64,000 nt of DNA from Acidobacteriota bacterium (lineage in GTDB: Bacteria; Acidobacteriota; Terriglobia; Acidiferrales; UBA7541). The position numbers were made by a program, and so were the translations under genes. This document shows, piece after piece, positions 7,559-16,563 of this stretch. Within the stretch, counting starts at the first letter, position 1, and each line of letters starts with the position of its first letter. The notes under the pieces are model-generated. The model saw nothing but the letters and a program-made list of their open reading frames with translations. It was not told where the DNA came from and did not search any database. The stretch is from contig JABCZR010000024.1 in NCBI GenBank assembly GCA_013289585.1, positions 1 to 64,000 on the forward strand, read 5' to 3'.

Positions 7559-10500
7559 ATGAGTCCCGAGACACGAGGCGGGGCGCGGGCGTTTGTCCGC
7601 AGCCTCAACATCCTGCTGAAATTCGCGCGTCTGTACGAGTTTGGCCACGCGAAAACGGCGCAGCAGTTTGAAACGACGTGGAAGGAACTGCGCGGTGCAT
7701 TGGATGACAGCGGCGGAAGCGGCGTGCTGCTGGGCGCTTCGGGGACGCAAATTCTCCTGGATGGTGTGCCGCTGGGATCGGCAGCGGGCGAACGCAGCTT
7801 TGCGCAACTGCTGATTACTTCCGGTATCGCCAGCATTCACTTTTCACCGACACTCACACAGCCGCAATTCGCGCGATTTGTGCGTGCTTTCCCAAGCGGA
7901 AATGCGAAGCCGTCCTCGCTGGCGGAGCAGTTGAAGTCCGCGCTGGCGGGAGAAACCAGTATCAAGGTCAACGAGATCCGCTACGTCGCAGAGGACTCCT
8001 CCGTTGCGGGAATCAAGGTGGCTGCGCAACTGACACAGAAAGTGCTCGGCGCGCAGGGCGACAAGTTCAAGGATTTTTTTGAAGATCCGAACAAGCTGCT
8101 GCAGATGATTCTGGCCGCGGAGAGTTCGCGCGGCGGAGGTGGTGGTGGCAGCGGGGCGGGCGGGCCTGGACACGGTTCGGGAGGTTCCGGGCCTGGCTTC
8201 GGCTTGGGCGGAGGCACAGGAGGCAGCGGCTCGGGCGGAAGTGGCACGGGCGGAAGTGGTGGCTCGGGCGCGCCCGGAACAGGTACGGGCAGCGGCTCCA
8301 GCTTATGGGAACCGAGCGGCGGCGGCCAGGGTGGCGCCGGGGGATTAGGTACGGGCGGACTGGGGACGGGAACAGGCGGAAGTGGCAGCGGCGGCGTTGG
8401 TGGAGCGGGCGGACCGGGTTTCGGTGGTGGGTCCGGCGGTGGAACCGGAGTTGGCGGTGGGAGTGGCACCGGTACCGGAACCGGCGGCGGTGGTACGGGA
8501 GCAGGTGGTGGCTCTGGAACCGGTGGTGGTCCCGGATCTGGAGGAGGGCCAGGCACCGGCGGCGGCACGGGTGGCCGCGGCGGCGACGCGAACCCGCCTG
8601 GCAAATGGCGCACCGCCTCGGCGATGCTGCGGGACACCATGGCGGGCGGGTCTGGCGGCGTATCGTCAAGCGTTCTTGGCGGAGCCGGCGCTGGCGAAGG
8701 TGGCGGGGGATTCTCTGTCGCGGAAGAAGATGTTCGTTCAATGCTGGGACTCTTCGCGCAACTGGGCAAGTCTCGCAAAGATCCGGAATCACGCCTGGAT
8801 GTGCCGACCTTCCAATCGCGCCTGAGCGCCATGCCGGTGCGTGCGCAATACACGCTGCAGCAAGCGCTCGCCGGACTCGCCGCGCAAGCGCCCGATGCCA
8901 AGCCGGACAAGCCGATGCTGCTGAAGCTGGCGGAGCATGTGGCGATTCGCTTCGCGCTGGATAGCTACGAAAAAGGCGAGCTGCGCGTGAACGCGGTGAA
9001 GCAGTTGCTTGACCGCATGAATACGGAAATTGAAGCGCTGCGCAAGATTCTCTCCACGCAGGAAGAAATGATGGCGCACGCAGGACTCTCCGTGCAGTCG
9101 TATACGGAATTGCTGGATCAGGAATTCTGGGAGCAGGTGCCGGAAGAGAATAAGAAGGAAGTCCTGACGTCGGACGAGTCGTGGTGTGTGCCGCCGCGAA
9201 ACGTGCGCGCTTTCCTGGAAGACATGCTGCGGCGCGGGGAACTCAAGACCGTCAATGAAATTCTGATGAAGTACGCGTCGTGCATCGGGCTGGAAGCGCC
9301 GGAAGCGCGGCGCACCACGGCCATCGGATTATCGGACCTGGGCGAGCTTTACGGCAGCGGCGACGGCAGCGCGTTGATGGACGCGATCCGGCGGCTGGGC
9401 AACCAGTTGGCGGTCGAGCGCGAACCGGAATTGCAAACGCTGATTAGCGCCGCCTTTGTGCGCTTGAGCCAGGAAGCGGCTTCCAAGCGCTGCTACCCCG
9501 CGATCCAGCAAGCTCTGGCGTCTCTCGACAGCGTGGAAACGCAAAGGCCGGGATCGACGCAGAGCCTGCGGCCGCGCATCGGCGCGGAAGAGCGGTTGCC
9601 GGAATTCATCGAGGAAGCGCTGCGTAGCGGCCACATCGCGGATGGCATGTCGGAAATCCTCGGGTTGATGCCCAAGGCCACGCTGCATTATGCGACGAAC
9701 CGTTTCGCGCATTGCGGATTCCGTGAAGATTGCGAATTGCTTTGCGATGTCGTCCGTGGGCTGGGCGAGGACGCGACCCAACGGCTGGTGGAGACTTTGC
9801 AAACCGCTCCTGCAGGAGAGGCCGCCGAGGTCGTTGGATTGCTGAGCCAGCTTTCGCCGGAGAGCGTGGAAAAGATTTTGCCGCTGCGATTGTCGCAGTG
9901 GCCGCGTTCCGCGCACGACCGCACGGTGAGGCAACTTTCCGCGACGCCTGCGGAGCAGCGGACCAGACTGCTGGTGGCGCTCTATGATTCGTTGGACGTC
10001 ATGATCCGCCCGCTGGCCATCGATGAGATGGGCATGAGCGGGGAAGGCTCGTGCATCCCCAAGCTCATCGAACTGGCGCAGAACGATGAGACGCCGGGAT
10101 TCACGCGAATCAAGGCGGTCGAAGCTCTGGGCCGGTTGCGCGCTTCGGGTGCAAGCGCCTTGTTGCAGCACATTCTGGACGCGCGGCAAGTGTGGCGCTG
10201 GGTCTATCCGAATGAATTGAGAATTGCGGCGGGCCAGGCGCTGATTCGTGTCGATCCATCGGTGGGCATGGAAAAGGTTGCCGCCAGCGGGATTGACAGG
10301 AAAGAATTGACGCTCGAGCCCTCGGATCCGGAAGCGAACGCCTCGGTCATCCGGCAGAGGCGGTATGCGCGCTTGAAGCTTTCGCGCAACATTGTTGTGG
10401 TGACCACGAATTTGCGCGAAAACTTCCGGCTGTCGATTCCCGAGATGAATCTGGGCGGCGGGATCGGTTCCGGAGAGCGCCATCTGGCGCCGGGGTCGCT

Positions 10501-10720
10501 GCTGACACTGAAATTCTCGCAAGGCGTGCGCCACATCAAGGCGCAAGCGATCGTTCGCGGAGCCCGGCCGCAGGCCATGGCGTTCGAATTCGTGGAAATG
10601 GATCTGGATGAACGCTACCGGCTGCGGAAACTGCTGTTGGAATTGGGTGGCCTGCCGATGGTTGCGCAGGTAACCAATCGAACGCGACGGCGCGGGCGTG
10701 TAGCGATCTCCAAGAACTAG
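7559..10720 (+). CDS. Very large Gly-rich, helical-repeat, PilZ-like protein (copy 1)
   Basis: 1053 residues, no signal peptide or membrane segment. A conserved N-terminal domain (1-190, opening with ARAFVRSLNILLKFARLY) is followed by about 150 residues made almost only of Gly with Ser, Thr, Ala and Pro (about 191-344). A long alpha-helical body comes next (about 380-920; HEAT-like pieces such as IKAVEALGRLRASGASALLQ). The C-terminus (about 930-1040) is PilZ-like: RQRRYARLKLSR, then EMNLGGGIG. The second PilZ motif is degenerate, so c-di-GMP binding is doubtful. Function unknown; a scaffold with a flexible spacer is a guess. A paralogue follows immediately in tandem. Confidence 0.85.
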   Translation: MSPETRGGARAFVRSLNILLKFARLYEFGHAKTAQQFETTWKELRGALDDSGGSGVLLGASGTQILLDGVPLGSAAGERSFAQLLITSGIASIHFSPTLTQPQFARFVRAFPSGNAKPSSLAEQLKSALAGETSIKVNEIRYVAEDSSVAGIKVAAQLTQKVLGAQGDKFKDFFEDPNKLLQMILAAESSRGGGGGGSGAGGPGHGSGGSGPGFGLGGGTGGSGSGGSGTGGSGGSGAPGTGTGSGSSLWEPSGGGQGGAGGLGTGGLGTGTGGSGSGGVGGAGGPGFGGGSGGGTGVGGGSGTGTGTGGGGTGAGGGSGTGGGPGSGGGPGTGGGTGGRGGDANPPGKWRTASAMLRDTMAGGSGGVSSSVLGGAGAGEGGGGFSVAEEDVRSMLGLFAQLGKSRKDPESRLDVPTFQSRLSAMPVRAQYTLQQALAGLAAQAPDAKPDKPMLLKLAEHVAIRFALDSYEKGELRVNAVKQLLDRMNTEIEALRKILSTQEEMMAHAGLSVQSYTELLDQEFWEQVPEENKKEVLTSDESWCVPPRNVRAFLEDMLRRGELKTVNEILMKYASCIGLEAPEARRTTAIGLSDLGELYGSGDGSALMDAIRRLGNQLAVEREPELQTLISAAFVRLSQEAASKRCYPAIQQALASLDSVETQRPGSTQSLRPRIGAEERLPEFIEEALRSGHIADGMSEILGLMPKATLHYATNRFAHCGFREDCELLCDVVRGLGEDATQRLVETLQTAPAGEAAEVVGLLSQLSPESVEKILPLRLSQWPRSAHDRTVRQLSATPAEQRTRLLVALYDSLDVMIRPLAIDEMGMSGEGSCIPKLIELAQNDETPGFTRIKAVEALGRLRASGASALLQHILDARQVWRWVYPNELRIAAGQALIRVDPSVGMEKVAASGIDRKELTLEPSDPEANASVIRQRRYARLKLSRNIVVVTTNLRENFRLSIPEMNLGGGIGSGERHLAPGSLLTLKFSQGVRHIKAQAIVRGARPQAMAFEFVEMDLDERYRLRKLLLELGGLPMVAQVTNRTRRRGRVAISKN

Positions 10721-10933
10721 CTTTTAGACTATTCAAGTCACGCGCGTTACGCGTGACAGCCCCTCCCACCTGTCCCTCCCAAGGTCGTACCCGTCCGGTC
10801 GTTCAGTGTGTCCACCCGGCCAATAGGAGTCTTGACCGCGCGGACACATGGAACCTCTGTACCATTGCGGGGTACGGTGGCTGGCCCTACGGTACTAGAC
10901 AGGGAGTCCTATTCGGGACCTACGCGGCATGGA

Positions 10934-13900
10934 ATGAAAGCAGATCCAAAAACAACGGCAGCACGCGCTTTCGTAAGAAGCCTGAACATCTTGTTGAAGT
11001 TCGCGCGCCTGTACGGCTTCGAGCACGCCCGTACCATCGAACAGCTACAAATTGCAGGACAGGAACTACATACGGCCATCCCCTACGGGTCCGAAGGCGG
11101 CCTGCTCTTAGGCGCAACGGGTTCCCAGCTGCTGCTCGATGGCGTGCCGCTGGAAGGCGCGCCTGCCGAAAAACAGTTTGCACAACTGCTCTCCGCCGCC
11201 GGCCTGGCAAGTGTACAGTTCTTCGCCTCCGTGACGGGAGATGAGCTGGCGCGTTTCGTGCGTGCCTTTCCGACTGGCAAGGCCAAACCTGCAGAATTAG
11301 CGATGCAATTGAAGGCCGCTCTGACTGGCGCCCAAGGAATCCGCATTAATGAGATTTGCTTTGTGGCCACGGACTCGCGGCTGAAGGAAGCGAGCATGGC
11401 CGCACAGTTGGCGGTCGCTTCGCTTGGCAAGGATCAGGATAAGTTCACGGACTTAATGAACGATCCGCACAAACTGCTGGAATTGATTGCCGCCGCCCAG
11501 GGTGCCAAGGGGGACGGAACTGCTGGAACGGGATCGAGTGGACCGGGTGTCGGAGGAGTTGGGCCAGGATTTGGCGGACCAGGAGCCGGGGGCGCGGGAG
11601 GCTTTGGACCGGGCGGCGGGCCGGGCGGCGCCGGAACCGGTGGTGGAGGATCAGGGGCGGGTTGGCCGGGTGGCGGCGGACCCGGCGGGGGTGGAACGGG
11701 AGTTGGCGGGCCGGGTAGTGGCGAACCGGGTGGTGGAGGCTCGGGGACTGGTGGATCCGGTGGCGGTGGAACGGGGAGTGGACCTGGCGGTGGAGGCTCT
11801 GGGCCTGGCGGACCCGGCGGGGGTGGAACGGGAGTTGGCGGGCCGGGTGGCGGCGGACCTGGTGGCCCAGGCGGCGCGCCGGGGGCGGGCACGTGGACCG
11901 GAGCTGGCGGTAACGGCGGCGCGACCCTTGTTTCCGGTGTCGTTGCTGGTCTCGCTGGTGGAGGACCTGCCGGGCGCGGTGAACCAACGGAAGAAGAGCT
12001 GCTTGGAATTCTCGGTGCACTGACGAGTTTCGGAAACATCACTGCTGGGCAAGGCGGCGTGGGTGCAGCGGTCGCATTTCAGGACCAGGTGTCACAGTTG
12101 CCGGGCCGCGCCCAAGACACGTTGAAGCAGGCGCTCGCGGCTTTGGCCGCGCAGGCACCGGACACGAAGCCGGATGAGTCTGTCCTTGTTCAATTGGCGG
12201 AGCACCTGGCGATTCGCTTCGCCATCGAGCGCTTCGAAAAGGGCGAAGTCAAAGTCAACGCGGTCCGGCAGATGCTCGACCGCATGAATCAGGAGATCGA
12301 GAATCTCCGCAAGATTCTTGGCGCGCACGAAGACAAGATGAGCGACGCCGGTTTACTTGTCGAATCGCACCGCGAAATCCTGGACCGGCAGTTCTGGGCG
12401 GCGGTGCCGGAAAGTGGGAAGCGCGCGGTACTGCTTTCGGGAGAGGCTTGGTGCATTCCGCCACGCAACGTGCAGTCCTATGTCGGCGAACTCATCGAGC
12501 AGGGAAATATCGAGGAGGCCATCAGCATTCTTCAGAACTACGCCGCTTGCGCGGACAGCGAAGAGGCGGACGCGCGCAAGAAAACCGCGGTTGGACTTTC
12601 CGAAATGGCGGAACTCTACGCCAAGGCCGATCCGAAACTTTTGAGCGAAGCGCTGCGGCACCTCGGGCTGCGCCTCAATGTGGAACAGGATAGCGAACTG
12701 CAAGGCCTCGTCAGCGGCGCATTCGTTCGCTTGAGCCAGGAAGCGGCCACCAGCCGCTGTTTCCCCGCGATGGAGCAGGCGCTGGATCTGGTTCTCGGCG
12801 TGGAAAGTCAGAGGCCGGGAGTTGGGCGGACTCTGCGCAGCAAGATGGGCATCGAAGAGCGCATTCCGGAATTTGTTGACGAAGCGCTGCGCGCGCGGCA
12901 GGTGGCTGCCGGCCTGACGAATGTTCTCCGGCAATTGCCGCAAACGACCATGGAACAGTTGGCCACGCGTTTCAATCGTTGCAGTCTGCGCGATGACGCC
13001 GAACACATCGCCAATCTGGCTGCTGACCTTGGCGAAGAGACCGTGCAATACCTGCGGAGCACCGTGCGGGGCGGACCGATCGCGGAAGCGGTGGAGATGG
13101 CCGGCCTGCTGAGCAAGCTCGATCCCGAATCGATCATGGTCTATTTGCCCGGGCGAATGAAGGATTTTCCGCGGACTTCGCAAGACCGCGTAATCCGCCA
13201 GATTTCGGCGAGCGGCGCGCCGCGGCGCTGCCAGATTTTGCTGGAATTGCTGGACCATGTGGACCCGCTGGTGATGCCGCTGGTGATCGATGAAATCGGC
13301 GTGGCGGCGGACCGCGACGCGCTCGGCAAGCTTCTGACCATCGCCGATGGAGACATCCCTGCCGGCGCCAGTCCCTTTCTGCGCGTGAAGGCCATTGAAG
13401 CGCTGGGCAGAATCAATGCGCCGGAGTCTGTCAGCACCCTCAAGCGGATTCTTGAGTCGAAGAAAATGTTTGGCTGGCAGCATCCCCAGGAATTGCGGAT
13501 CGCGGCGTTCCAGTCGATGGAAAAGCTGGAACCAGGATGGGCGGTAAATTATTTGCCGAAGAGCGGGATCGAGCATGAAGACCTGGCGCTGGCTCCGCTG
13601 GCCATTCCCTCGGTATCGAAATTTGTGCGGCATCGCCGGCACACGCGCGTGCGGCTAAAGAAAACCGTCCGCGCGGTGTGCACAAATCTTAAAGAAGGCT
13701 GCTCGATGGAAATTAAGACTGCCAGCCTGACCGGCGGCGTTGCCACCCTCAGCCGGCACTTGACTCCCGGGACGCAGGTGCAGTTGAGGTTGCAGGTTGG
13801 ACTGAGAAACTTGCAGGCCACCGCGCTCATGCGCGACTCCCGCGCGCAGGATATGGCCTTCGAAATCGTAGATATGAACCTCGACGAGCGCAGCAAATAC

Positions 13901-14002
13901 CGCCGCATGCTGGCGGGCAACCTCTCCTCTGGATCTAGCAAGCCAAGCCTTACGGAAAGTGATCCGACTCCCGCTCCGGTGGAAACTCTGGCTTCCCGCT
14001 AG
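10934..14002 (+). CDS. Very large Gly-rich, helical-repeat, PilZ-like protein (copy 2)
   Basis: 1022 residues with the same plan as its upstream neighbour. The N-terminal domain contains ARAFVRSLNILLKFARLY with 16 or more identical residues in a row. A Gly-rich spacer covers about 190-325, a helical repeat body about 345-890, and a PilZ-like C-terminus from about 895 (RHRRHTRVRLKK, then TASLTGGVA). A Ser/Pro-rich tail of ~20 residues is unique to this copy. I start it at ATG 10934, the first Met before the conserved domain (MKADPKTTAARAF). The frame is open further upstream, but that part looks like spacer. It is clearly a tandem duplicate of the gene at 7559. Similarity is highest in the terminal domains and the helical body, while the Gly-rich part differs in repeat number. 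Confidence 0.84.
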   Translation: MKADPKTTAARAFVRSLNILLKFARLYGFEHARTIEQLQIAGQELHTAIPYGSEGGLLLGATGSQLLLDGVPLEGAPAEKQFAQLLSAAGLASVQFFASVTGDELARFVRAFPTGKAKPAELAMQLKAALTGAQGIRINEICFVATDSRLKEASMAAQLAVASLGKDQDKFTDLMNDPHKLLELIAAAQGAKGDGTAGTGSSGPGVGGVGPGFGGPGAGGAGGFGPGGGPGGAGTGGGGSGAGWPGGGGPGGGGTGVGGPGSGEPGGGGSGTGGSGGGGTGSGPGGGGSGPGGPGGGGTGVGGPGGGGPGGPGGAPGAGTWTGAGGNGGATLVSGVVAGLAGGGPAGRGEPTEEELLGILGALTSFGNITAGQGGVGAAVAFQDQVSQLPGRAQDTLKQALAALAAQAPDTKPDESVLVQLAEHLAIRFAIERFEKGEVKVNAVRQMLDRMNQEIENLRKILGAHEDKMSDAGLLVESHREILDRQFWAAVPESGKRAVLLSGEAWCIPPRNVQSYVGELIEQGNIEEAISILQNYAACADSEEADARKKTAVGLSEMAELYAKADPKLLSEALRHLGLRLNVEQDSELQGLVSGAFVRLSQEAATSRCFPAMEQALDLVLGVESQRPGVGRTLRSKMGIEERIPEFVDEALRARQVAAGLTNVLRQLPQTTMEQLATRFNRCSLRDDAEHIANLAADLGEETVQYLRSTVRGGPIAEAVEMAGLLSKLDPESIMVYLPGRMKDFPRTSQDRVIRQISASGAPRRCQILLELLDHVDPLVMPLVIDEIGVAADRDALGKLLTIADGDIPAGASPFLRVKAIEALGRINAPESVSTLKRILESKKMFGWQHPQELRIAAFQSMEKLEPGWAVNYLPKSGIEHEDLALAPLAIPSVSKFVRHRRHTRVRLKKTVRAVCTNLKEGCSMEIKTASLTGGVATLSRHLTPGTQVQLRLQVGLRNLQATALMRDSRAQDMAFEIVDMNLDERSKYRRMLAGNLSSGSSKPSLTESDPTPAPVETLASR

Positions 14003-14092
14003 CACCAGGGACATTCGAGGCGATGGCAGTTGTAGCCGTCGCCTTTCTTCTAACGATGCCCATCCAAACCGCCTCTGACCATACCGGGGACT

Positions 14093-14620
14093 CTAAGATG
14101 CCGCCCCATCGCCGGCGAGGGCTCGAACTGCCTCGGGCTGAGGACGCAGCAGCAAATAGAATGCGACGACATGCGTGATCATCAACACGGGCACATAGAG
14201 GATCGGGATCGCATACGTGGCGCCCAATTGTCCTGCCATCGCGGGAAGGCCAACCCGGACGGCGTGGTAGTAGTCGAGGATGAGGTCAATCGTCCCAACG
14301 AGATTGAAGGCCACGACGAAAAGCCAGAAGAGCGGACGTATCCTTACCGAGAGAAGCGCCAGGATCGCCAGCACCCCGGTCGCCAGGTCCCAGTAGGCGG
14401 CGAAAGTGGCGAAGCCAGCGGCGGGGAGATTCGGGCCGACGATGCCTGGAAGGATAAAGACCAGCCCGAAGAAGCGGAAGCTGTGCAGCGTTGCGATGGC
14501 GCGTTGCGCTGCGACCAGATCCATCGACTTGAGCCAGGGCATGACGTACACGCTGAAGCAAAGCAGCCACGCGACATAACCTAGAATGAGATGCAGATTG
14601 AAAATGATTTCCGGTGACAT
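14093..14620 (-). CDS. Multi-pass membrane protein of unknown function
   Basis: 175 residues with five or so hydrophobic helices (for example LHLILGYVAWLLCFSVYVMPW, FFGLVFILPGIVG, LFWLFVVAFNLVG, ILYVPVLMITHVVAFYLLL, in sequence order). No catalytic motif is recognised. The start at 14620 is fixed by AGGAGG five bases upstream. It follows the secreted isomerase-like gene on the same strand by 32 bp, so the two form a small operon whose promoter lies by the TetR operator at 15091. Likely an integral inner-membrane protein induced together with its partner. Confidence 0.72.
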   Translation of the reverse strand: MSPEIIFNLHLILGYVAWLLCFSVYVMPWLKSMDLVAAQRAIATLHSFRFFGLVFILPGIVGPNLPAAGFATFAAYWDLATGVLAILALLSVRIRPLFWLFVVAFNLVGTIDLILDYYHAVRVGLPAMAGQLGATYAIPILYVPVLMITHVVAFYLLLRPQPEAVRALAGDGAAS

Positions 14621-14652
14621 TTGGCCTCCTATCGGATTGACGGTTTCTCGAT

Positions 14653-15051
14653 TCACTTATTGGTTGAGTTGTCTCGCAGGAGTATCCCGAGCGGCAAGAG
14701 TGGCCCGACCGGAATGAACTGCTCGTCCATGAGGTTTTCCTTCGAGAGCGGCAGGCTTTCGATGAGGGCCCGAGCCTCCGCAACGTCCTTGCAGTTCAGT
14801 AGGAAGATGACGCCCTTGCCGTCGCCGCGCGTGAACCACTGCTGAATCTTGCCGTCGAGATACAGGGGCACGGTCGCACGAATTTCGGCGGGCATGATTT
14901 TCATGACTTGCTCGACCGTAACTCCCGGTTTTGGTGTAAGCATCGTCAGCACGCCGGTGATCTTGGGCTGCGGGGGTGTGGACTGGCCTTGCGCCATGGG
15001 CGCCAGGACCGTCGCAAACGCCAGCAGCGTGTAGAACATTTCAATCTTCAT
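14653..15051 (-). CDS. Exported protein related to muconolactone isomerase/YCII fold
   Basis: 132 residues. A signal peptide is clear (MKIEMFYTLLAFATVLAPMAQG, cleaved near residue 23). The mature part is a ferredoxin-like dimeric alpha-beta barrel fold, with the segment FLLNCKDVAEARALIESLPL and then FIPVGPLLPL, as in muconolactone delta-isomerase-like and YCII-like domains. No catalytic residues are obvious. First gene of the leftward operon, divergent from tetR, with a perfect palindrome 40 bp upstream of the start. Probably repressed by the TetR protein and induced by its ligand. Confidence 0.7.
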   Translation of the reverse strand: MKIEMFYTLLAFATVLAPMAQGQSTPPQPKITGVLTMLTPKPGVTVEQVMKIMPAEIRATVPLYLDGKIQQWFTRGDGKGVIFLLNCKDVAEARALIESLPLSKENLMDEQFIPVGPLLPLGILLRDNSTNK

Positions 15052-15090
15052 TGTTCAGCTCTTTTGATTTCTTGCGAAATCACCATATTT

Positions 15091-15108
15091 TGGTACCACT
15101 GGGTACCA
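15091..15108. promoter_or_regulatory. Operator 1 for the divergent TetR regulator
   Basis: TGGTACCACTGGGTACCA is an 18-bp palindrome of the form TGGTAC-N6-GTACCA. It sits 40 bp upstream of the leftward secreted-protein gene, where it would cover that promoter. A second site with exactly the same outer arms and spacing lies at 15187-15204. Confidence 0.78.
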
Positions 15109-15186
15109 CACACTTTTTAGACGCAGCTACAAGAGAAAAGTTGCATCCGCAGGCTATTAAAATTCTTTTCACCCCTGCACGCAGGG

Positions 15187-15204
15187 TGGTACTATACGGT
15201 ACCA
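15187..15204. promoter_or_regulatory. Operator 2 for the divergent TetR regulator
   Basis: TGGTACTATACGGTACCA shares the TGGTAC-N6-GTACCA pattern of the site at 15091-15108. It ends 18 bp before the tetR start codon, so binding would block transcription or its clearance and give autoregulation. The two sites are 96 bp apart centre to centre. Confidence 0.78.
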
Positions 15205-15222
15205 TGTTGTCAGGGGAGGGAG

Positions 15223-15876
15223 ATGGCTACGGCTTCGAGGTCAAAACGCCGCCAGAAAGGCGGCGACGAAACCGCGGTGCGCCAGCGCATCCTTGAGGCG
15301 GCCTTTGCCGCGTTCATGAAGAGCGGCTACGCCATGGCCAGCACGCTTGAGATCGCTACACGCGCGCGCGTTTCGAAGCGAGAGCTTTACGCGTTAGTTG
15401 GCAACAAACAGGAAATGCTGATCGCCTGCATCAGCGAGCGCGCCAAGCGCTTTGACGTGCCCGCTAACCTGCCCGCGCTGCGCGATCGCGAGACCTTGGA
15501 GCAGGTGCTGGCTTCTTTCGGGACGAGGTTCGTCCGCGAGGTAAGTGATCCCACCGTCATTGCGGTATTCCGGCTGGCGATCGCAGAGGCGGTCCAGGCC
15601 CCCGAAGTGGCGCGCGCGCTCAACTCGATAGGACGCGAGGCAAGCCGCGCCGCTTTGCGCAAAATCATGGCCGAGGCCCAGGCGTCCGGCCTGCTCACGG
15701 GCCGTCCTGCAGAATTTGCCGAGCAGTTTGCCGGGCTGCTCTGGCGCGATTTGATGGTCAGCCTGCTGCTCGGCGTCGCCGAGCGGCCGAACCGCCGCGA
15801 AATCGCGGCGCGTGCCCGCGCCGCCGCAGCCGCCTTCCTGCAACTTCATCCGCTACCGAATGACGCGCCAGCTTGA
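15223..15876 (+). CDS. TetR/AcrR-family transcriptional regulator
   Basis: 217 residues. The N-terminal TetR helix-turn-helix (about 20-65) includes ILEAAFAAFMKSGYAMASTLEIATRARVSKRELY in outline. The C-terminal half is helical and ends with an Ala-rich stretch, as in TetR_C ligand-binding domains. The ATG at 15223 is preceded by GGGAGG. Two identical-format palindromes in the 171-bp divergent spacer mark it as an autoregulated repressor that also controls the exported-protein/membrane-protein operon to its left. The inducer is unknown. Confidence 0.92.
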   Translation: MATASRSKRRQKGGDETAVRQRILEAAFAAFMKSGYAMASTLEIATRARVSKRELYALVGNKQEMLIACISERAKRFDVPANLPALRDRETLEQVLASFGTRFVREVSDPTVIAVFRLAIAEAVQAPEVARALNSIGREASRAALRKIMAEAQASGLLTGRPAEFAEQFAGLLWRDLMVSLLLGVAERPNRREIAARARAAAAAFLQLHPLPNDAPA

Positions 15877-15999
15877 AGTTATGTTTTAATGCTGTCTCCC
15901 GATTTCCTGGGCGGGCTTCGGCGTTGTTTTGCGAACCTCGCAGGGTTGGCCGTGATATGCTCGTCGGCCTACTACTACTTGGGCGAATCAGGAACCGGC

Positions 16000-16374
16000 A
16001 TGACCAAGACAGCCGTCACCGTGCAAATCACTCACCGCTGGTACACGCGTCCCGTGCTTTTCGTTGCTGACGTGAACCGTGCACTTCGCTTCTACATCGA
16101 CATGCTCGGCTTCGAGAAGAGTTGGCACGAGGGCGCCGGCGCGGGCGGGGTCTGCCAAGTCAATCGCGCGGGAACCGAGATCATCCTTTGCGAGGATGCC
16201 ACGCGAACAGACAAGTCGCGCTTGTTCGTCGAACTGACCGTCGATGGACTCACCGCGCTCCGCCGTGAAATCCTCGAGCGCTCGGTTCCTAGCGAGAAGT
16301 CCTGGTGGGGTTACGACGTCATCAAGATCGTCGATCCCGACGGAAATGAGTTGTTGTTTCCCGCGGCCGAATAG
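16000..16374 (+). CDS. Glyoxalase/bleomycin-resistance-fold protein
   Basis: 124 residues of the vicinal oxygen chelate fold: VLFVADVNRALRFYIDMLGF early, and KIVDPDGNELLFP at the end, the usual closing motif with its Glu ligand. The bleomycin-resistance-like bleO subgroup has this size; a binding or detoxifying role is possible but the substrate cannot be read. I chose the ATG at 16000. The extra 37 residues of open frame upstream are hydrophobic and lack a ribosome site. It lies 123 bp after tetR on the same strand and might be in its operon. Confidence 0.82.
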   Translation: MTKTAVTVQITHRWYTRPVLFVADVNRALRFYIDMLGFEKSWHEGAGAGGVCQVNRAGTEIILCEDATRTDKSRLFVELTVDGLTALRREILERSVPSEKSWWGYDVIKIVDPDGNELLFPAAE

Positions 16375-16453
16375 TCTAAGCAGTGAGTGTCGGAGACAGT
16401 TCCCGGATCTCCTTGTAGGGGCGCAGCACCGCTGAGCCTTTCCTAAACGTAGC

Positions 16454-16471
16454 GCCGCCCTTTAGGGCGGC
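16454..16471. repeat. REP-like hairpin (GCCGCCC-TTTA-GGGCGGC)
   Basis: Perfect 7-bp arms with a 4-base loop, in the gap between two convergent genes. There is no T-run, so it is not a classic terminator. The sequence resembles short intergenic palindromes that recur in this window. Confidence 0.6.
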
Positions 16472-16500
16472 ATCTGGCCTCTTGTTCTTGGACCCGCCAC

Positions 16501-16542
16501 GCATCCGCGCTTTGTAGAGGCCGGGCTTCAGCCCGGCTCCTT
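16501..16542. repeat. Interspersed hairpin repeat, copy 1
   Basis: GCCGGGC-TTCA-GCCCGGC at 16520-16537, flanked by GCATCCGCGCTTTGTAGAG on the left and TCCTT on the right. The same ~40 bp recurs with few changes at 20593-20632, where it sits inside an insert that splits another repeat. The hairpin core also recurs at 40177-40194 with a TTCT loop. Confidence 0.65.
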
Positions 16543-16563
16543 AAAACATGACCCCGACTCGCT

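Noticed and set aside
8130-8600. Long proline-rich proteins on the minus strand opposite the Gly-rich segments (also at 11434-12042).
   Set aside because: They are the antisense reading of Gly codons (GGN read as NCC) within a well-supported gene; no ribosome site or independent support.
9329-10546. 405-codon open frame on the minus strand within giant paralogue copy 1; a similar 429-codon one lies at 12353-13642 in copy 2.
   Set aside because: High-GC shadow frames in the same relative position in both paralogues; composition rich in Arg, His and Gln; no domain.
16440-16545. Intrinsic terminators between the glyoxalase-fold and hydrolase genes.
   Set aside because: The hairpins are strong but lack a following T-run on either strand, so I call them repeats.
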